DNA of 64,000 nt from NCBI RefSeq assembly GCF_000429725.1, contig NZ_KE386944.1:286976-350975 (forward strand). Reading direction: 5' to 3'. The position numbers and the translations under genes are program-made. This DNA comes from Alkalicoccus chagannorensis DSM 18086. GTDB lineage: Bacteria; Bacillota; Bacilli; Bacillales; Salisediminibacteriaceae. The notes under the pieces were generated by a model, which ran no database searches, was not told the origin of the DNA, and worked only from the letters and a program-made list of their open reading frames with translations. Each line of letters starts with the position of its first letter. The first letter of the stretch is position 1. Of the stretch, positions 29,207-38,420 are shown piece after piece.

Positions 29207-29724
29207 CTCTGTTGCTTCTTCCACAGAGTTATCCACCGTTTCCACCATAGTTATCCCCTGTTTTTGTGTATAAGTATCACTTATACACAGGCTTGCGACA
29301 AATCAAAAGGGGAACAGGGATTTAAATGGGAAAGGAGTCTGGATAAGTCATGAGTTACGCACAGACGAAGGTGTGGACTGTGGATGAACATGTGGATAAC
29401 CTTGTTGACAGCCCGGCCATTCAAGAAGCGGCCTCGCTCCTCCGCCGTGGAGAAGTTGTCGCTTTTCCGACGGAAACGGTCTATGGCCTCGGGGCATCCG
29501 CCCGTATGGACGAAGCGGTGGAAGCTGTCTTCACGGCAAAAGGAAGACCGGTGGATAACCCGCTCATCGTTCATCTTGCTGAAGCGGAGGATGTGGATAC
29601 GTGGACAACATCGGTCTCCGAGGAGGCCCGGCAGCTGATCCGGATGTTCTGGCCCGGCCCGTTAACCTTGATTCTTCCCCATAACGGCCTGTTTTCGGAA
29701 AATGTCACAGCCGGGTTATCCACC
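29198..29724. promoter_or_regulatory. Cluster of about ten DnaA boxes around the ywlC start
   Basis: Perfect TTATNCACA boxes on either strand: 29265-29273 and 29281-29289 (an inverted pair, TGTGTATAA and TTATACACA) and 29391-29399 (TGTGGATAA). One-mismatch boxes: 29198-29206, 29229-29237, 29338-29346, 29379-29387, 29550-29558, 29592-29600, 29716-29724. Spacing of 12 bases between the boxes at 29379 and 29391 suits cooperative binding. From memory, ywlC is one of the few chromosomal loci bound by DnaA in B. subtilis. The inverted pair could also act as the prmC terminator hairpin. Confidence 0.75.
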
Positions 29725-30411
29725 GTGGGTCTGCGCATGCCCGATCATCCTTCGGCTCTGGCGCTGATCCGGGCTTCGGGGGAACCGCTGGCAGCGCCGA
29801 GCGCCAACCGGTCCGGCCGGCCGTCGCCGACAACCGCCCAGCACGTATACGATGACCTGCACGGCCGTATTGCCGGGATTGTGGACGGCGGCGCGACAGG
29901 AGTCGGACTGGAATCCACGGTGCTGGACTGTTCCGGACCGGTGCCGGTCCTGCTCCGGCCCGGCGGGGTCACGCAGGCGGAGCTGGAATCGGTGGTTGGT
30001 CCGATCGACGTCGACCCGTCTTTGTTTGTGACGGGGGACGTGCAGGATCCGAAGTCGCCCGGGATGAAATATCGTCACTATGCACCAGAATCGCCGCTGA
30101 CCCTCGTCGAAGGCAGCGCAGCTTTTTTCCACAGCTGCATCCGGGCCCACCAGCGCGCGGGAGAGCGGGTCGGTGTCATCGTCCCGGCTTCCATGGCAGC
30201 AACCCCGGCCGATGAGGTGTACGTGCTGGACGGCGACGAGCCGGAAGATACGGCCCGCGGCCTGTACAGCGCACTCCGGACGTTCAAACAGGATCGCATT
30301 GATCATATTTTCATGCGGACCCTCGACCCTGAAGACATCGGTTCCGCCGTCATGAACCGGCTGATCAAAGCCTCCGGCGGCAGAATCCGACGCGAAACAG
30401 AAGAACAATAA
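29350..30411 (+). CDS. ywlC: Threonylcarbamoyl-AMP synthase (Sua5/YwlC)
   Basis: Makes threonylcarbamoyl-AMP, the precursor for t6A37 in ANN-decoding tRNAs. The 353 residues are the two-domain Sua5 type: the YrdC domain (VVAFPTETVYGLGASARMDEAV; KGRPVDNPLIVHL; GPLTLIL; SANRSGRPSPTTA) and a C-terminal Sua5 domain (SPGMKYRHYAPESPL). AAAGGAG precedes the ATG. The 5' part of the gene overlaps a DnaA-box cluster, so its expression may follow DnaA activity and replication. Ends in a strong terminator. Confidence 0.95.
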   Translation: MSYAQTKVWTVDEHVDNLVDSPAIQEAASLLRRGEVVAFPTETVYGLGASARMDEAVEAVFTAKGRPVDNPLIVHLAEAEDVDTWTTSVSEEARQLIRMFWPGPLTLILPHNGLFSENVTAGLSTVGLRMPDHPSALALIRASGEPLAAPSANRSGRPSPTTAQHVYDDLHGRIAGIVDGGATGVGLESTVLDCSGPVPVLLRPGGVTQAELESVVGPIDVDPSLFVTGDVQDPKSPGMKYRHYAPESPLTLVEGSAAFFHSCIRAHQRAGERVGVIVPASMAATPADEVYVLDGDEPEDTARGLYSALRTFKQDRIDHIFMRTLDPEDIGSAVMNRLIKASGGRIRRETEEQ

Positions 30412-30415
30412 GCGG

Positions 30416-30443
30416 AAGCCCGTCCTGGCGACGGGCTTTTTTA
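30416..30443 (+). terminator. ywlC terminator
   Basis: Stem AAGCCCGTC / GACGGGCTT with a five-base loop and six T residues. Confidence 0.85.
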
Positions 30444-30444
30444 A

Positions 30445-30590
30445 ATGATAGGAATGTATAAGTTTTCATACAGTGTGACGGCGGCTCCATGCGCTGCTCG
30501 GGAAGAAACAAAGAACGTTTTCTTCCCTCAAAAAGCTTGCAGCGCTTCCGCACGCCGTTCCGACCAAAAGGCGCTTTGCGCTTTTGTTCC
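30445..30590. repeat. Repeat family D, copy 1
   Basis: A 146-base unit beginning ATGATAGGAATGTATAAG and ending GCGCTTTGCGCTTTTGTT. It is followed directly by a virtually identical unit, and a diverged tandem pair lies at 39.5 kb. Unknown function; both loci sit immediately behind a terminator. Confidence 0.9.
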
Positions 30591-30736
30591 ATGATAGGAA
30601 TGTATAAGTTTTCATACAGTGTGACGGCGGCTCCATGCGCTGCTCGGGAAGAAACAAAGAACGTTTTCTTCCCTCAAAAAGCTTGCAGCGCTTCCGCACG
30701 CCGTTCCGACCAAAAGGCGCTTTGCGCTTTTGTTCA
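30591..30736. repeat. Repeat family D, copy 2 (tandem)
   Basis: Matches the preceding 146 bases essentially base for base, which indicates a recent tandem duplication or strong homogenisation. Confidence 0.9.
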
Positions 30737-30754
30737 TTGGCAAAGGGTGGAGCT

Positions 30755-31120
30755 GACGGCAAGTGTGGACAATTCTTCAGGATTGTGACCAAGCGGCGGG
30801 CAAGTGTGGACAATTGATGGCAATTGTGACCAAGCCGGCCGAAAGTGCGGCCAAAGCAAATCTGGAATGCAGAAATCAGCTGACACCGAGAGAAGCCGCA
30901 GCAGGCCAAGCGTCTCAACCGAGAGATTAATGAGCTCTCCGCGCCTCACGGCTTGGTAAAAGCAAGCGAAGCGCGCAGGGTTCATTCAAGGGGGTTGAAA
31001 GAAGAGGGCCTGGGCCGGCCAGGGAAGTGTGGACAATTCGTCAGGATTGTGACCAAGCGGCGGGCAAGTGTGGACAATTGATGGCAATTGGGACCAAGCC
31101 GGCCGAAAGTGCGGCCAATC
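30755..31120. repeat. Repeat family B/C, locus 1
   Basis: Two pairs of ~41-bp B units (30757-30840 and 31024-31110) with the core GGACAATT..ATTGTGACCAAG, separated by a ~170-base block that recurs at 37.4-37.5 kb (AGTGCGGCCAAAG, then GACACCGAGAGAA, then CTCCGCGCCT.ACGGCTTGG). The GG-CAATT and AATTG-CC arms make each unit a quasi-palindrome. Confidence 0.8.
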
Positions 31121-31353
31121 TCTTTTCTGCAGAAGCAAGCTGGTGCCCCTGCGGCGGTACAACCTCCGGCCGCACACCCGTATTTTGTTATATTCCGATA
31201 TTAAGCCGAAGAAAAAATCAAAAAGAATGCCGTTAGAAGTTCAGTCCTGAGCATAAAGGCATAACCTTGTCGTTACAGCGTTTATTAAAATCCAAGTATT
31301 GCAATAAAAAAACATATTTTTGAATGAAATATCAAAATATTGAAAAATAGTCG

Positions 31354-31382
31354 TTGCTATTTCGCAGAGGCTGGTGTAAATT
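31354..31382 (+). promoter_or_regulatory. Sigma-A promoter of the app operon
   Basis: TTGCTA (31354-31359), 17-base spacer, TAAATT (31377-31382), in an AT-rich region that contrasts with its surroundings. An inverted repeat AAATAG-N6-CTATTT (31345-31362) overlaps the -35 box and could be an operator. Confidence 0.6.
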
Positions 31383-31461
31383 ATTTTTAGATAAAGAATT
31401 CTGAAAAAACGTAAAATTCTAACCGCCGTTTACATACTACTTGGGACCTGCTGTCTCTAGG

Positions 31462-31475
31462 TGAACATTCGTTCA
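31462..31475. promoter_or_regulatory. TGAAC-N4-GTTCA operator before appD
   Basis: TGAACATTCGTTCA lies 32 bases before the appD start, downstream of the promoter, where a bound repressor would block elongation. It is nearly the same as the palindrome upstream of the acyl-CoA operon (305-320). Confidence 0.5.
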
Positions 31476-31506
31476 GACAGGATGCACAGCAGAAGGGGGA
31501 GAGACC

Positions 31507-32541
31507 ATGACAGAGCCGGTGCTGAACGTAGAGGGGCTGCGGACACACTTTTTCACGGATGCAGGGGAGATCCCGGCCGTGGATGATGTCAGCTTCTATA
31601 TTAACGAAGGGGAAGTGCTCGGTATTGTCGGCGAGTCCGGCTGCGGGAAAAGCGTGACATCCCTGTCGGTCATGGGGCTCGTGCCGAATCCGCCGGGAAA
31701 AATCATCGGGGGTACGATCGACTTCCGTCACAGCGGCGGCAAAGTGGAAGATCTGAGGCGTGTATCCGGAAGGAGAATGCGGCAGATCCGGGGGAATCAG
31801 ATGGCCATGATTTTTCAGGAGCCGATGACCTCGCTGGATCCGCTTTATAAAATCGGCTATCAAATTACCGAAGGACTCCGCCGTCACACGAAAATGAACA
31901 AAAAAGAAGCCCACCGCAAAGCTGTCGACATGCTCAAGATCGTCGGTATTCCACGGGCAGAGCAGGTTGCTACCGAATATCCGCACCAGCTTTCCGGCGG
32001 CATGCGCCAGCGGGTCATGATTGCGATGGCGATGGCATGCGATCCGGAGCTGCTCATTGCGGATGAACCGACGACGGCGCTCGACGTTACCATTCAGGCG
32101 CAGATTCTCGAATTGATGAAAAAGTTGAACAAAGAGAAAGGAACGGCGCTCATGCTGATCACCCATGACCTCGGTGTGGTCGCGGAAATGTGCGACCGCG
32201 TTGTCGTCATGTACGCCGGCAAAGTTGTGGAAGAAGGGGACGTTCGGACGATCCTGAAACACCCGAAACATCCGTATACCCAGGGGCTGATCCGTTCGCT
32301 TCCGAAAATGTCGGAACGGGAAGAACGGCTTTATTCCATCCCAGGCACGGTTCCGAAGCCGGGATCGATAAAGGATGGCTGCCGGTTTGCAGCGAGGTGC
32401 CCGCATACGTTTGACCGCTGCGTCGAGGAGACACCGGAGCTCCTGCCGCTGGCGGAAGGACACGCCTGCCGCTGCTTCCTGTATGACAGTCTGGAAGGGG
32501 GCGGCGCGCATGACAGATCAACCACTGCTGAAGGTCACTAA
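31507..32541 (+). CDS. appD: Oligopeptide ABC transporter, ATP-binding subunit
   Basis: One of two ATPases powering peptide uptake. The 344-residue protein has Walker A GESGCGKS at about 42-49, the signature [14 protein letters not shown], Walker [14 protein letters not shown], and the C-terminal oligopeptide-transporter extension with the cysteine-containing [14 protein letters not shown] typical of DppD/OppD. Gene order ATPase-ATPase-binding protein-permease-permease is that of B. subtilis appDFABC. GGGGGAGAG precedes the ATG. Its 3' end overlaps appF by 32 bases. Confidence 0.9.
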   Translation: MTEPVLNVEGLRTHFFTDAGEIPAVDDVSFYINEGEVLGIVGESGCGKSVTSLSVMGLVPNPPGKIIGGTIDFRHSGGKVEDLRRVSGRRMRQIRGNQMAMIFQEPMTSLDPLYKIGYQITEGLRRHTKMNKKEAHRKAVDMLKIVGIPRAEQVATEYPHQLSGGMRQRVMIAMAMACDPELLIADEPTTALDVTIQAQILELMKKLNKEKGTALMLITHDLGVVAEMCDRVVVMYAGKVVEEGDVRTILKHPKHPYTQGLIRSLPKMSEREERLYSIPGTVPKPGSIKDGCRFAARCPHTFDRCVEETPELLPLAEGHACRCFLYDSLEGGGAHDRSTTAEGH

Positions 32542-33535
32542 CCTGAAAAAATATTTTCCGATCAAAGGTGGCATCCTCGGCCGGCCCGTCGGGGAAGTGA
32601 AAGCCGTCGATGATGTGTCCTTTGACGTATTTGAAGGCGAAGTCCTCGGCATCGTAGGGGAATCCGGCTGCGGAAAGTCGACCACCGGCAAAGCCCTGCT
32701 GCGGCTCATCGAACCGACTGCCGGAGGGGTCCATTTTCAAGGGAAGGACATCACGACCCTCGGGACCGATGAGATGAGAAAAGTCCGGCGGGACATGCAG
32801 ATCATCTTCCAGGACCCGTACGCATCGCTGAACCCGCGTCACAATATCGGAAAAATTCTCAGTGAACCGCTGCTCGTCCACGGCCTCGCCGAAAAAAAGG
32901 AGCGCACGGAGAAGGTGCATGAAATCCTCCGAATCGTCGGCCTGCCGCCGGAAGCAGCCGACCGGTACCCGCACCAGTTCAGCGGGGGACAGCGGCAGCG
33001 CATCGGCATTGCCAGGGCGCTGATCGTCCGGCCGAAGCTGATTATATGCGACGAGCCGGTGTCGGCACTCGATGTCTCAATCCAGTCGCAGATTTTGAAC
33101 CTGATGGAGGATCTGCAGGAAGAATTCGGACTGACGTACGTGTTCATCGCACACGACCTCAGCGTCGTGAAGCATATCAGTGACCGGATCGCCGTCATGT
33201 ACCTCGGAAAAATTGTCGAACTCGCGGACCGGGATGACCTCTATGACCGGCCGCTTCATCCTTATACAGAATCGCTGATGTCCGCCGTTCCGGAACCGGA
33301 TCCGGATGTAAAAAAAGAACGTATTGTACTGGAAGGGGATGTTCCAAGCCCATCGGATCCACCACCGGGCTGTCCTTTTCATAATCGATGTCCGTATGTC
33401 ATGGACGTCTGCCGGGAGAAAGTGCCGGCACTCGAAGCGGTTCACGTTAACCACTATGCGGCCTGTCATCTTCATACAGAAGAAGGCGGAGACGCAGATG
33501 CAAGCATAAATCATCTTAAGGGGGAAAAAGCATGA
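32510..33535 (+). CDS. appF: Oligopeptide ABC transporter, second ATP-binding subunit
   Basis: Partner ATPase of 341 residues with Walker A GESGCGKS at about 50-57, the signature [15 protein letters not shown], Walker [14 protein letters not shown] and a C-terminal [15 protein letters not shown] cluster. I take ATG 32510 (MTDQPLLKV), preceded by GAAGGGGG inside appD; the longer frame from 32375 would translate the appD overlap. Its stop overlaps the binding-protein start (ATGA). Confidence 0.9.
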   Translation: MTDQPLLKVTNLKKYFPIKGGILGRPVGEVKAVDDVSFDVFEGEVLGIVGESGCGKSTTGKALLRLIEPTAGGVHFQGKDITTLGTDEMRKVRRDMQIIFQDPYASLNPRHNIGKILSEPLLVHGLAEKKERTEKVHEILRIVGLPPEAADRYPHQFSGGQRQRIGIARALIVRPKLIICDEPVSALDVSIQSQILNLMEDLQEEFGLTYVFIAHDLSVVKHISDRIAVMYLGKIVELADRDDLYDRPLHPYTESLMSAVPEPDPDVKKERIVLEGDVPSPSDPPPGCPFHNRCPYVMDVCREKVPALEAVHVNHYAACHLHTEEGGDADASINHLKGEKA

Positions 33536-35241
33536 AAAAGGCATGGCTGTTAACCAGTATTGCAGCAGGGACCCTGTTCGTCACGGCATGCGGTGGAGAC
33601 AACAATGAAGATGCAGAGGCAGACAACAACGACGTGAATACCAATGATACGGAAGCCGACAATGACAATGACAATGCCGAGGCAGACGATGCCGACGACG
33701 GAAATGATGAAGCCGGAGAAGCTGCGGAAGACCAGACGCTGATTTTTGCCCGTGGAGGAGATTCGGTCAGCCTGGACTACGCGAGCGTCACCGACGGGGA
33801 ATCGTCGCGCGTGACCCAGCAGATCTACGAGTCGCTTCTCTTCTTCGATGAAGATTCTTTTGAAATTGGTCCTGGACTGGCAGAAGATTGGGAGATGCAT
33901 GATGACGGAACGCGCTATACGTTCCAGCTCCGAGAAGGGGTCACGTTCCACGATGGGACGGACTTCAATGCAGATGCCGTTAAGCTGAACTTCGAACGCT
34001 GGGCGGACCCGGACCACGAATTCCACTTTGCGGATGAAGGCTATGCCTACAGCGTATACGGAACCCAGTTCGGTGGATTTGTCGGTGATGACGGCCACGT
34101 GATTGACGAAATCAACGTCATTGATGATTATGAAGTTGAATTTGTCCTGAACAGCCCGCTCGGATCCTTCCTGCAGAACATGGGGATGAGTTATTTTGCC
34201 ATGACGTCGCCGGCCGCATTTGAAGAGTACGGCGCGGAGATCAACGAAAATCCAGTCGGAACCGGACCGTTCGAGTTCGTCAGCTGGGACCGCGATGACA
34301 GCATCGTCCTCGAGCGTTACGATGATTACTGGATGGAAGACGGACCACACCTCGAATCGGTGATTTTCCAGGTCATTCCGGATAACTCTGCACGACTGAC
34401 GGCCCTTCAGTCCGGTGAAATTGATATTATGGACGGACTGAACCCGGACGATATCGATGTACTGGAAGGAGAAGAAGGCATTCAGACGTGGGAACGGGCG
34501 ACCAACAACATCGGCTACCTCGGCTTTAATGAAGACAAGGAGCCGTTCGATGATCCGGAGCTGCGCCGTGCGCTGAACCATGCGATTGATAAAGAAACCC
34601 TGATTACCACGCTCTATGCCGGCATGGCAGAGCCGGCGAAGAACCTGATTCCGCCGGACTACCTCGGCTACAACGACGAGATTGAAGCGTACGAGTACGA
34701 CCCGGATCTGGCTAGAGAAATGCTGGAAGATGCGGGCTATGAAGATCTGGAAATCGACCTTTGGACGATGCCGGTAGCACGTCCGTACATGCCGGACCCT
34801 GAGCGGGCCGCTGAAGTCATGCAGGCGAACCTGGATGAAGTCGGCGTCACAGCCAACATTGTCAGCATGGAATGGGCCACGTACCTGGAGCAGACAGAAG
34901 CGGGCGAACATGACCTGTTCATGCTCGGCTGGTCCGGCGTTAACGGGGATCCGGACTACTTCTTCGGCAACCTGCTGCACTCGGATGCCATCCCAGGCGG
35001 GAACCGCAACTTCTACCGCAACGAGGAAGTAGACGGACTGCTCGACGAGGCAAAAGTGAGCATCGACGAAGGCGAGCGGGAAGAGCTTTACATGGAAGCG
35101 CAGGAAATCATTCATGAGGATGCACCGATGATTCCACTCGTTCACTCGATTCCGGTTCTTGCCGGCAGTGACCGCGTTGAGGGCTATGTGCCGCATCCAC
35201 AGACAAGTGAACCTCTGACCAACGTACGACTGACGGAATAG
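33532..35241 (+). CDS. appA: Peptide-binding lipoprotein of the ABC transporter
   Basis: Extracellular substrate-binding protein, 569 residues. A lipoprotein signal ends at VTACGG (lipidated cysteine about residue 20), followed by some 50 residues that are nearly all Asp, Glu, Asn and Ala, a flexible acidic tether. The SBP family 5 body follows ([34 protein letters not shown]). The tether is longer and more acidic than in neutrophile relatives, which fits surface proteins of halo-alkaliphiles. It overlaps appF by four bases. Confidence 0.9.
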   Translation: MKKAWLLTSIAAGTLFVTACGGDNNEDAEADNNDVNTNDTEADNDNDNAEADDADDGNDEAGEAAEDQTLIFARGGDSVSLDYASVTDGESSRVTQQIYESLLFFDEDSFEIGPGLAEDWEMHDDGTRYTFQLREGVTFHDGTDFNADAVKLNFERWADPDHEFHFADEGYAYSVYGTQFGGFVGDDGHVIDEINVIDDYEVEFVLNSPLGSFLQNMGMSYFAMTSPAAFEEYGAEINENPVGTGPFEFVSWDRDDSIVLERYDDYWMEDGPHLESVIFQVIPDNSARLTALQSGEIDIMDGLNPDDIDVLEGEEGIQTWERATNNIGYLGFNEDKEPFDDPELRRALNHAIDKETLITTLYAGMAEPAKNLIPPDYLGYNDEIEAYEYDPDLAREMLEDAGYEDLEIDLWTMPVARPYMPDPERAAEVMQANLDEVGVTANIVSMEWATYLEQTEAGEHDLFMLGWSGVNGDPDYFFGNLLHSDAIPGGNRNFYRNEEVDGLLDEAKVSIDEGEREELYMEAQEIIHEDAPMIPLVHSIPVLAGSDRVEGYVPHPQTSEPLTNVRLTE

Positions 35242-35333
35242 AACAACAGAGAGAAGCTGCGGACCGGGGCGCCGGTCTGCAGCGATACATAAACTGAGAC
35301 AGTGCGCTGTCCAGAGGAGCGGGGGGACAAACG

Positions 35334-36335
35334 ATGCTCGCTTATACGATCCGCCGGGTGCTGATGCTGATACCGGTGCTGATTGGTATGTCATTGATCA
35401 CTTTTTCCATCATCCATCTCATACCCGGAAACCCTGCTCAGACGATATTGGGGGAGCAGGCGACCCCGCAGGCGATTGAGCAGCTGGAGGAACAGCTCGG
35501 GCTGAATGAACCGTATTTCGTTCAGTATGGCGAATATATGATGAGTCTGCTGCAAGGTGACTTGGGGCAGTCGCTGCGGACGAATGCGGATATCACGAAC
35601 GAAATGTGGCCGTTTCTCGCTGCGACGATAGAGTTGACGCTGTTTGCGATGATTTTTGCGGTCGTCGTCGGGGTCAACGCCGGCATCATCAGCGCCTGGA
35701 AACAGAATTCTATTTTTGACTATACGAGCATGCTGATCGCGCTGATCGGGGTCTCGATGCCGATCTTCTGGCTCGGGCTCATGCAGCAGTGGATCTTCGC
35801 GCAGGAGCTCGGCTGGTTCCCGGCTTTCGGAAGAGGCAATCCGCGGGATCCTGTCGAGACGGTCACGTATTTTTACCTGGTGGATACACTGCTCGCCGGG
35901 AGACCGGATCAGTTCTTTACTTCCCTCGGGCACCTCGTGCTGCCGGGTGTAGCCCTCGGTACCATCCCGATGGCTATCATTGCGAGAATGACGCGTTCGA
36001 GCATGCTCGAAGTGCTCCGCTCCGATTACATCCGTACCGTGGAAGCGAAGGGGATCCACCATCTGTCCGTCGTTTACCGGCACGGGTTTAAAAACGCGGT
36101 CATCCCTGTCCTGACGGTCGTTGGCCTGCAGACGGGCACCCTACTCGGCGGGGCGATCCTGACGGAGACGATTTTCAGCTGGCCGGGCATCGGCCGCTAC
36201 GTGTACGAAGCCATCGGCACACGGGATTATCCGGTTATTCAGTCAGGTATTCTCGTCATTGCGTTCATGTTCGTCATGATCAACCTGATCGTCGACCTGC
36301 TGTACAGCTATATCGATCCAAGGATTAAATATTAA
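35334..36335 (+). CDS. appB: Peptide ABC transporter permease 1
   Basis: A 333-residue inner-membrane permease of the DppB/OppB type with six membrane segments, the N-terminal signature MLAYTIRRVLMLIPVLIGMSLITF and the EAA-loop region SDYIRTVEAKGIHHLSVVYRHGFKNAVIPV that contacts the ATPases. It lies 92 bases after the binding-protein gene, the only sizeable gap in the operon. GGAGCGGGGGG precedes the ATG. Confidence 0.92.
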   Translation: MLAYTIRRVLMLIPVLIGMSLITFSIIHLIPGNPAQTILGEQATPQAIEQLEEQLGLNEPYFVQYGEYMMSLLQGDLGQSLRTNADITNEMWPFLAATIELTLFAMIFAVVVGVNAGIISAWKQNSIFDYTSMLIALIGVSMPIFWLGLMQQWIFAQELGWFPAFGRGNPRDPVETVTYFYLVDTLLAGRPDQFFTSLGHLVLPGVALGTIPMAIIARMTRSSMLEVLRSDYIRTVEAKGIHHLSVVYRHGFKNAVIPVLTVVGLQTGTLLGGAILTETIFSWPGIGRYVYEAIGTRDYPVIQSGILVIAFMFVMINLIVDLLYSYIDPRIKY

Positions 36336-36347
36336 GGAGGCTGTGAT

Positions 36348-37262
36348 ATGGAAACGGTTCGACCGGATAAACAAACGCCGATCCCGTCTCCGGAACAGGA
36401 AGCCCACACGGTTCCTGCCCCAGCCTCTCCATGGAAAGAGGCTTTCCGGCAGTTACGACGGAACAAACTTGCTGTTGTCGGGATGTTCATCATCAGCTTC
36501 TTTATTCTTATCGCGGTATTTGCCCCACTGCTGACGCCGCATCAAGTGTCGACAATGAACGCTGCGGACCGGCTGCAGGGGCCATCTGCCGACTATTGGT
36601 TCGGCACAGATGATCTGGGGCGGGATATTTTCACCCGGATTGTCTACGGAGCCCGTATCTCGCTGATGGTCGGATTCTTCGCCGTAACAGGGGCGCTCAT
36701 CTTTGGTTCCATGCTCGGGATTCTGGCCGGCTACTTCGGCCGCTGGGTGGACATGCTGATCTCGCGCGTGTTCGACATCATGCTCGCCTTTCCGAGTATT
36801 CTGCTGGCGATTGCGATCGTAGCTATTCTCGGTCCATCCCTGCAGAACGCACTGATTGCCATTGCCATCATCAACATTCCGATTTTCGGCCGCCTCGTCC
36901 GCTCGAAGGTAATCTCAATCCGGGAAGAGGAATACATCATGGCTGCAAAAGCGCAGGGGATGAAGAGCGGAAGAATCCTGGTGCACCACGTGCTGCCGAA
37001 CAGCATGGCACCGATTATCGTGCAGGCCACGCTCGGATTCGGCACCGCGATCCTGGAAGCGGCGGCTCTCGGCTTCCTTGGTCTCGGCGCCCAGCCGCCG
37101 ACACCGGAATGGGGGCGCATGCTCTCGGACGCCCGTCAGTACATTACGAGCGCGCCGTGGACCGTGCTCTTTCCCGGCCTCTCGATCATGCTCGTCGTCC
37201 TCGGCTTCAACATGATCGGCGACGGCCTGCGGGATGCGCTTGATCCAAAAATGAAGCACTAA
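36348..37262 (+). CDS. appC: Peptide ABC transporter permease 2
   Basis: A 304-residue permease of the DppC/OppC type. A soluble N-terminal tail (about 40 residues) precedes six membrane segments; GTDDLGRDIFTRIVYGARISL and the EAA loop EEYIMAAKAQGMKSGRILVHHVLPNSM are family signatures. Twelve bases separate it from appB; a strong terminator follows, ending the operon. Confidence 0.92.
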   Translation: METVRPDKQTPIPSPEQEAHTVPAPASPWKEAFRQLRRNKLAVVGMFIISFFILIAVFAPLLTPHQVSTMNAADRLQGPSADYWFGTDDLGRDIFTRIVYGARISLMVGFFAVTGALIFGSMLGILAGYFGRWVDMLISRVFDIMLAFPSILLAIAIVAILGPSLQNALIAIAIINIPIFGRLVRSKVISIREEEYIMAAKAQGMKSGRILVHHVLPNSMAPIIVQATLGFGTAILEAAALGFLGLGAQPPTPEWGRMLSDARQYITSAPWTVLFPGLSIMLVVLGFNMIGDGLRDALDPKMKH

Positions 37263-37280
37263 TCGAAAACATACGTTACG

Positions 37281-37316
37281 AAAACCCCTGTCAGCGCTTG
37301 CGCTGACAGGGGTTTT
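37281..37316. terminator. app operon terminator
   Basis: Perfect 16-bp stem, AAAACCCCTGTCAGCG with its complement after a four-base loop, carrying A and T tracts, so it can act in both directions. Confidence 0.9.
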
Positions 37317-37344
37317 GCTGCGGTGTGGGAAAAGCCGGAGCAGG

Positions 37345-37570
37345 GAAGTGCGGACAATTCGCGGGAATTGTGACCAAGCGGCGTCAAAGTGTGGACAATT
37401 CACGACAATTGTGACCGAGCCGGCTGACATTGCGGCCAAAGTCAATCTGAGCTGCAGAAAAATCACCTGACACCAAGAGAAACGGCGAGCGGGCCAAGCG
37501 TCCAACCAGAGAGAAGGATGAGCCCTCCGCGCCTGCGGCTTGGTTTCCCTCCTGCGTGCGCCGGAGCTGG
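37345..37570. repeat. Repeat family B/C, locus 2
   Basis: Two B units (GGACAATTCGCGGGAATTGTGACC and the like) followed by the same long block as at locus 1 (GCGGCCAAAGTCAATCTG, GACACCAAGAGAAA, CTCCGCGCCTGCGGCTTGG) and a CGCCGGAGCTGGTGGCAGGTGCC module shared with the loci at 45 and 50 kb. Confidence 0.8.
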
Positions 37571-37748
37571 TGGCAGGTGCCGTGGGTTCGTCTCGGTTGC
37601 GTCAGGCGCTTCTGCATCTTCGACCAAGCCGCGACCGGTCGAGAAAGGGAGATTTTCTCGTCCCTTCATGATAAAATAGAGGAAAGAAGGTTGATTTCTA
37701 CGGGCACGGGGTACGGGAAGGGTAAGACAAATTAAAGGAAGTGACACA

Positions 37749-38414
37749 ATGGAGAGAGTGTTGTTTGTGTGCACCGGAAATACATGCCGAAGCCCGATGG
37801 CGGAGGCCATTTTTCATGCCAGAAGACCGAAAGAGAATTTTACCGCGAAATCTGCCGGCGTGCATGCGCAGGACGGCATGCCGATGTCGGAAGGATCCCG
37901 TCAGGCCATCGCCCGCCACGGGATGATGGAAAGCCACCAGTCGCAGCCGCTCACCGAAGAACTGCTGCAGTGGTCAGACCTTATTCTTACGATGACAGAA
38001 GCACATAAACAGGCGGTCATTGAGCAGTTCCCGGACCGTGCTGCGCTCGTTCATACATTGAAAGAGTACGTCAACGATGATCAGGAGACGCTCGACAAGA
38101 TGGAAGAACTCAAGCACAACATGGCCCAGATGGAAATGAAACGGGCTCAGTTCATCGCCGAAAACCAGAACAAAGTAGACAAATACAACGAAGAACAGGA
38201 CATTGGTGATGCCTCCGGACTCGAGCAGGAGCTGCTCAGCCAGATTGAACCGCATCAGCGCGCGATCGACCGCCTCGAGTGGGACCTTCCGTCCTTCGAC
38301 ATCCGTGACCCGTTCGGTGGAGACGACTCCATTTATGAAGCAACCTTCCAGGAGATTGAAGAAGCAGTGGACCAGCTTCTGAAGAAAATGAACACTGAGA
38401 ATGAAGGAGAGTAG
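37749..38414 (+). CDS. ywlE: Protein-arginine phosphatase YwlE with a large insert
   Basis: Low-molecular-weight phosphatase family; YwlE removes phosphate from arginine in Firmicutes, opposing the kinase McsB. The P-loop is C8-TGNTC-R14 with the threonine (T9+) context of arginine phosphatases (VCTGNTCRSPMAEA), and the general acid is D187 in DPFGG. At 221 residues it is about 70 longer than the B. subtilis protein; the extra part (about 109-186) lies between KEYV and DPFGG and is a charged, helical, coiled-coil-like segment. All catalytic residues remain. See findings. Confidence 0.85.
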   Translation: MERVLFVCTGNTCRSPMAEAIFHARRPKENFTAKSAGVHAQDGMPMSEGSRQAIARHGMMESHQSQPLTEELLQWSDLILTMTEAHKQAVIEQFPDRAALVHTLKEYVNDDQETLDKMEELKHNMAQMEMKRAQFIAENQNKVDKYNEEQDIGDASGLEQELLSQIEPHQRAIDRLEWDLPSFDIRDPFGGDDSIYEATFQEIEEAVDQLLKKMNTENEGE

Positions 38415-38420
38415 GATAGC

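Larger units (their letters stand above)
30412..31506. other. 1.1-kb gap filled with repeats, then the app promoter
   Basis: In order: ywlC terminator, a tandem pair of family D repeats (30445-30736), family B/C repeats (30755-31120), an AT-rich stretch from 31190, and the promoter and operator of the peptide transporter. The small open frames inside the repeats recur with the repeats and are not genes. Confidence 0.6.
37263..37748. other. 486-base gap: terminator and family B/C repeat
   Basis: The terminator at 37281-37316 is followed by family B/C sequence to about 37570. A possible -10 box TAAAAT (37672-37677) lies before ywlE, without a good -35. Confidence 0.55.

Noticed and set aside
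30365-30918. Repeated small frames with KRKAPFGRNGVRKRC
   Set aside because: They recur only because family D repeats recur; no ribosome sites, and copies differ by stops and frame.
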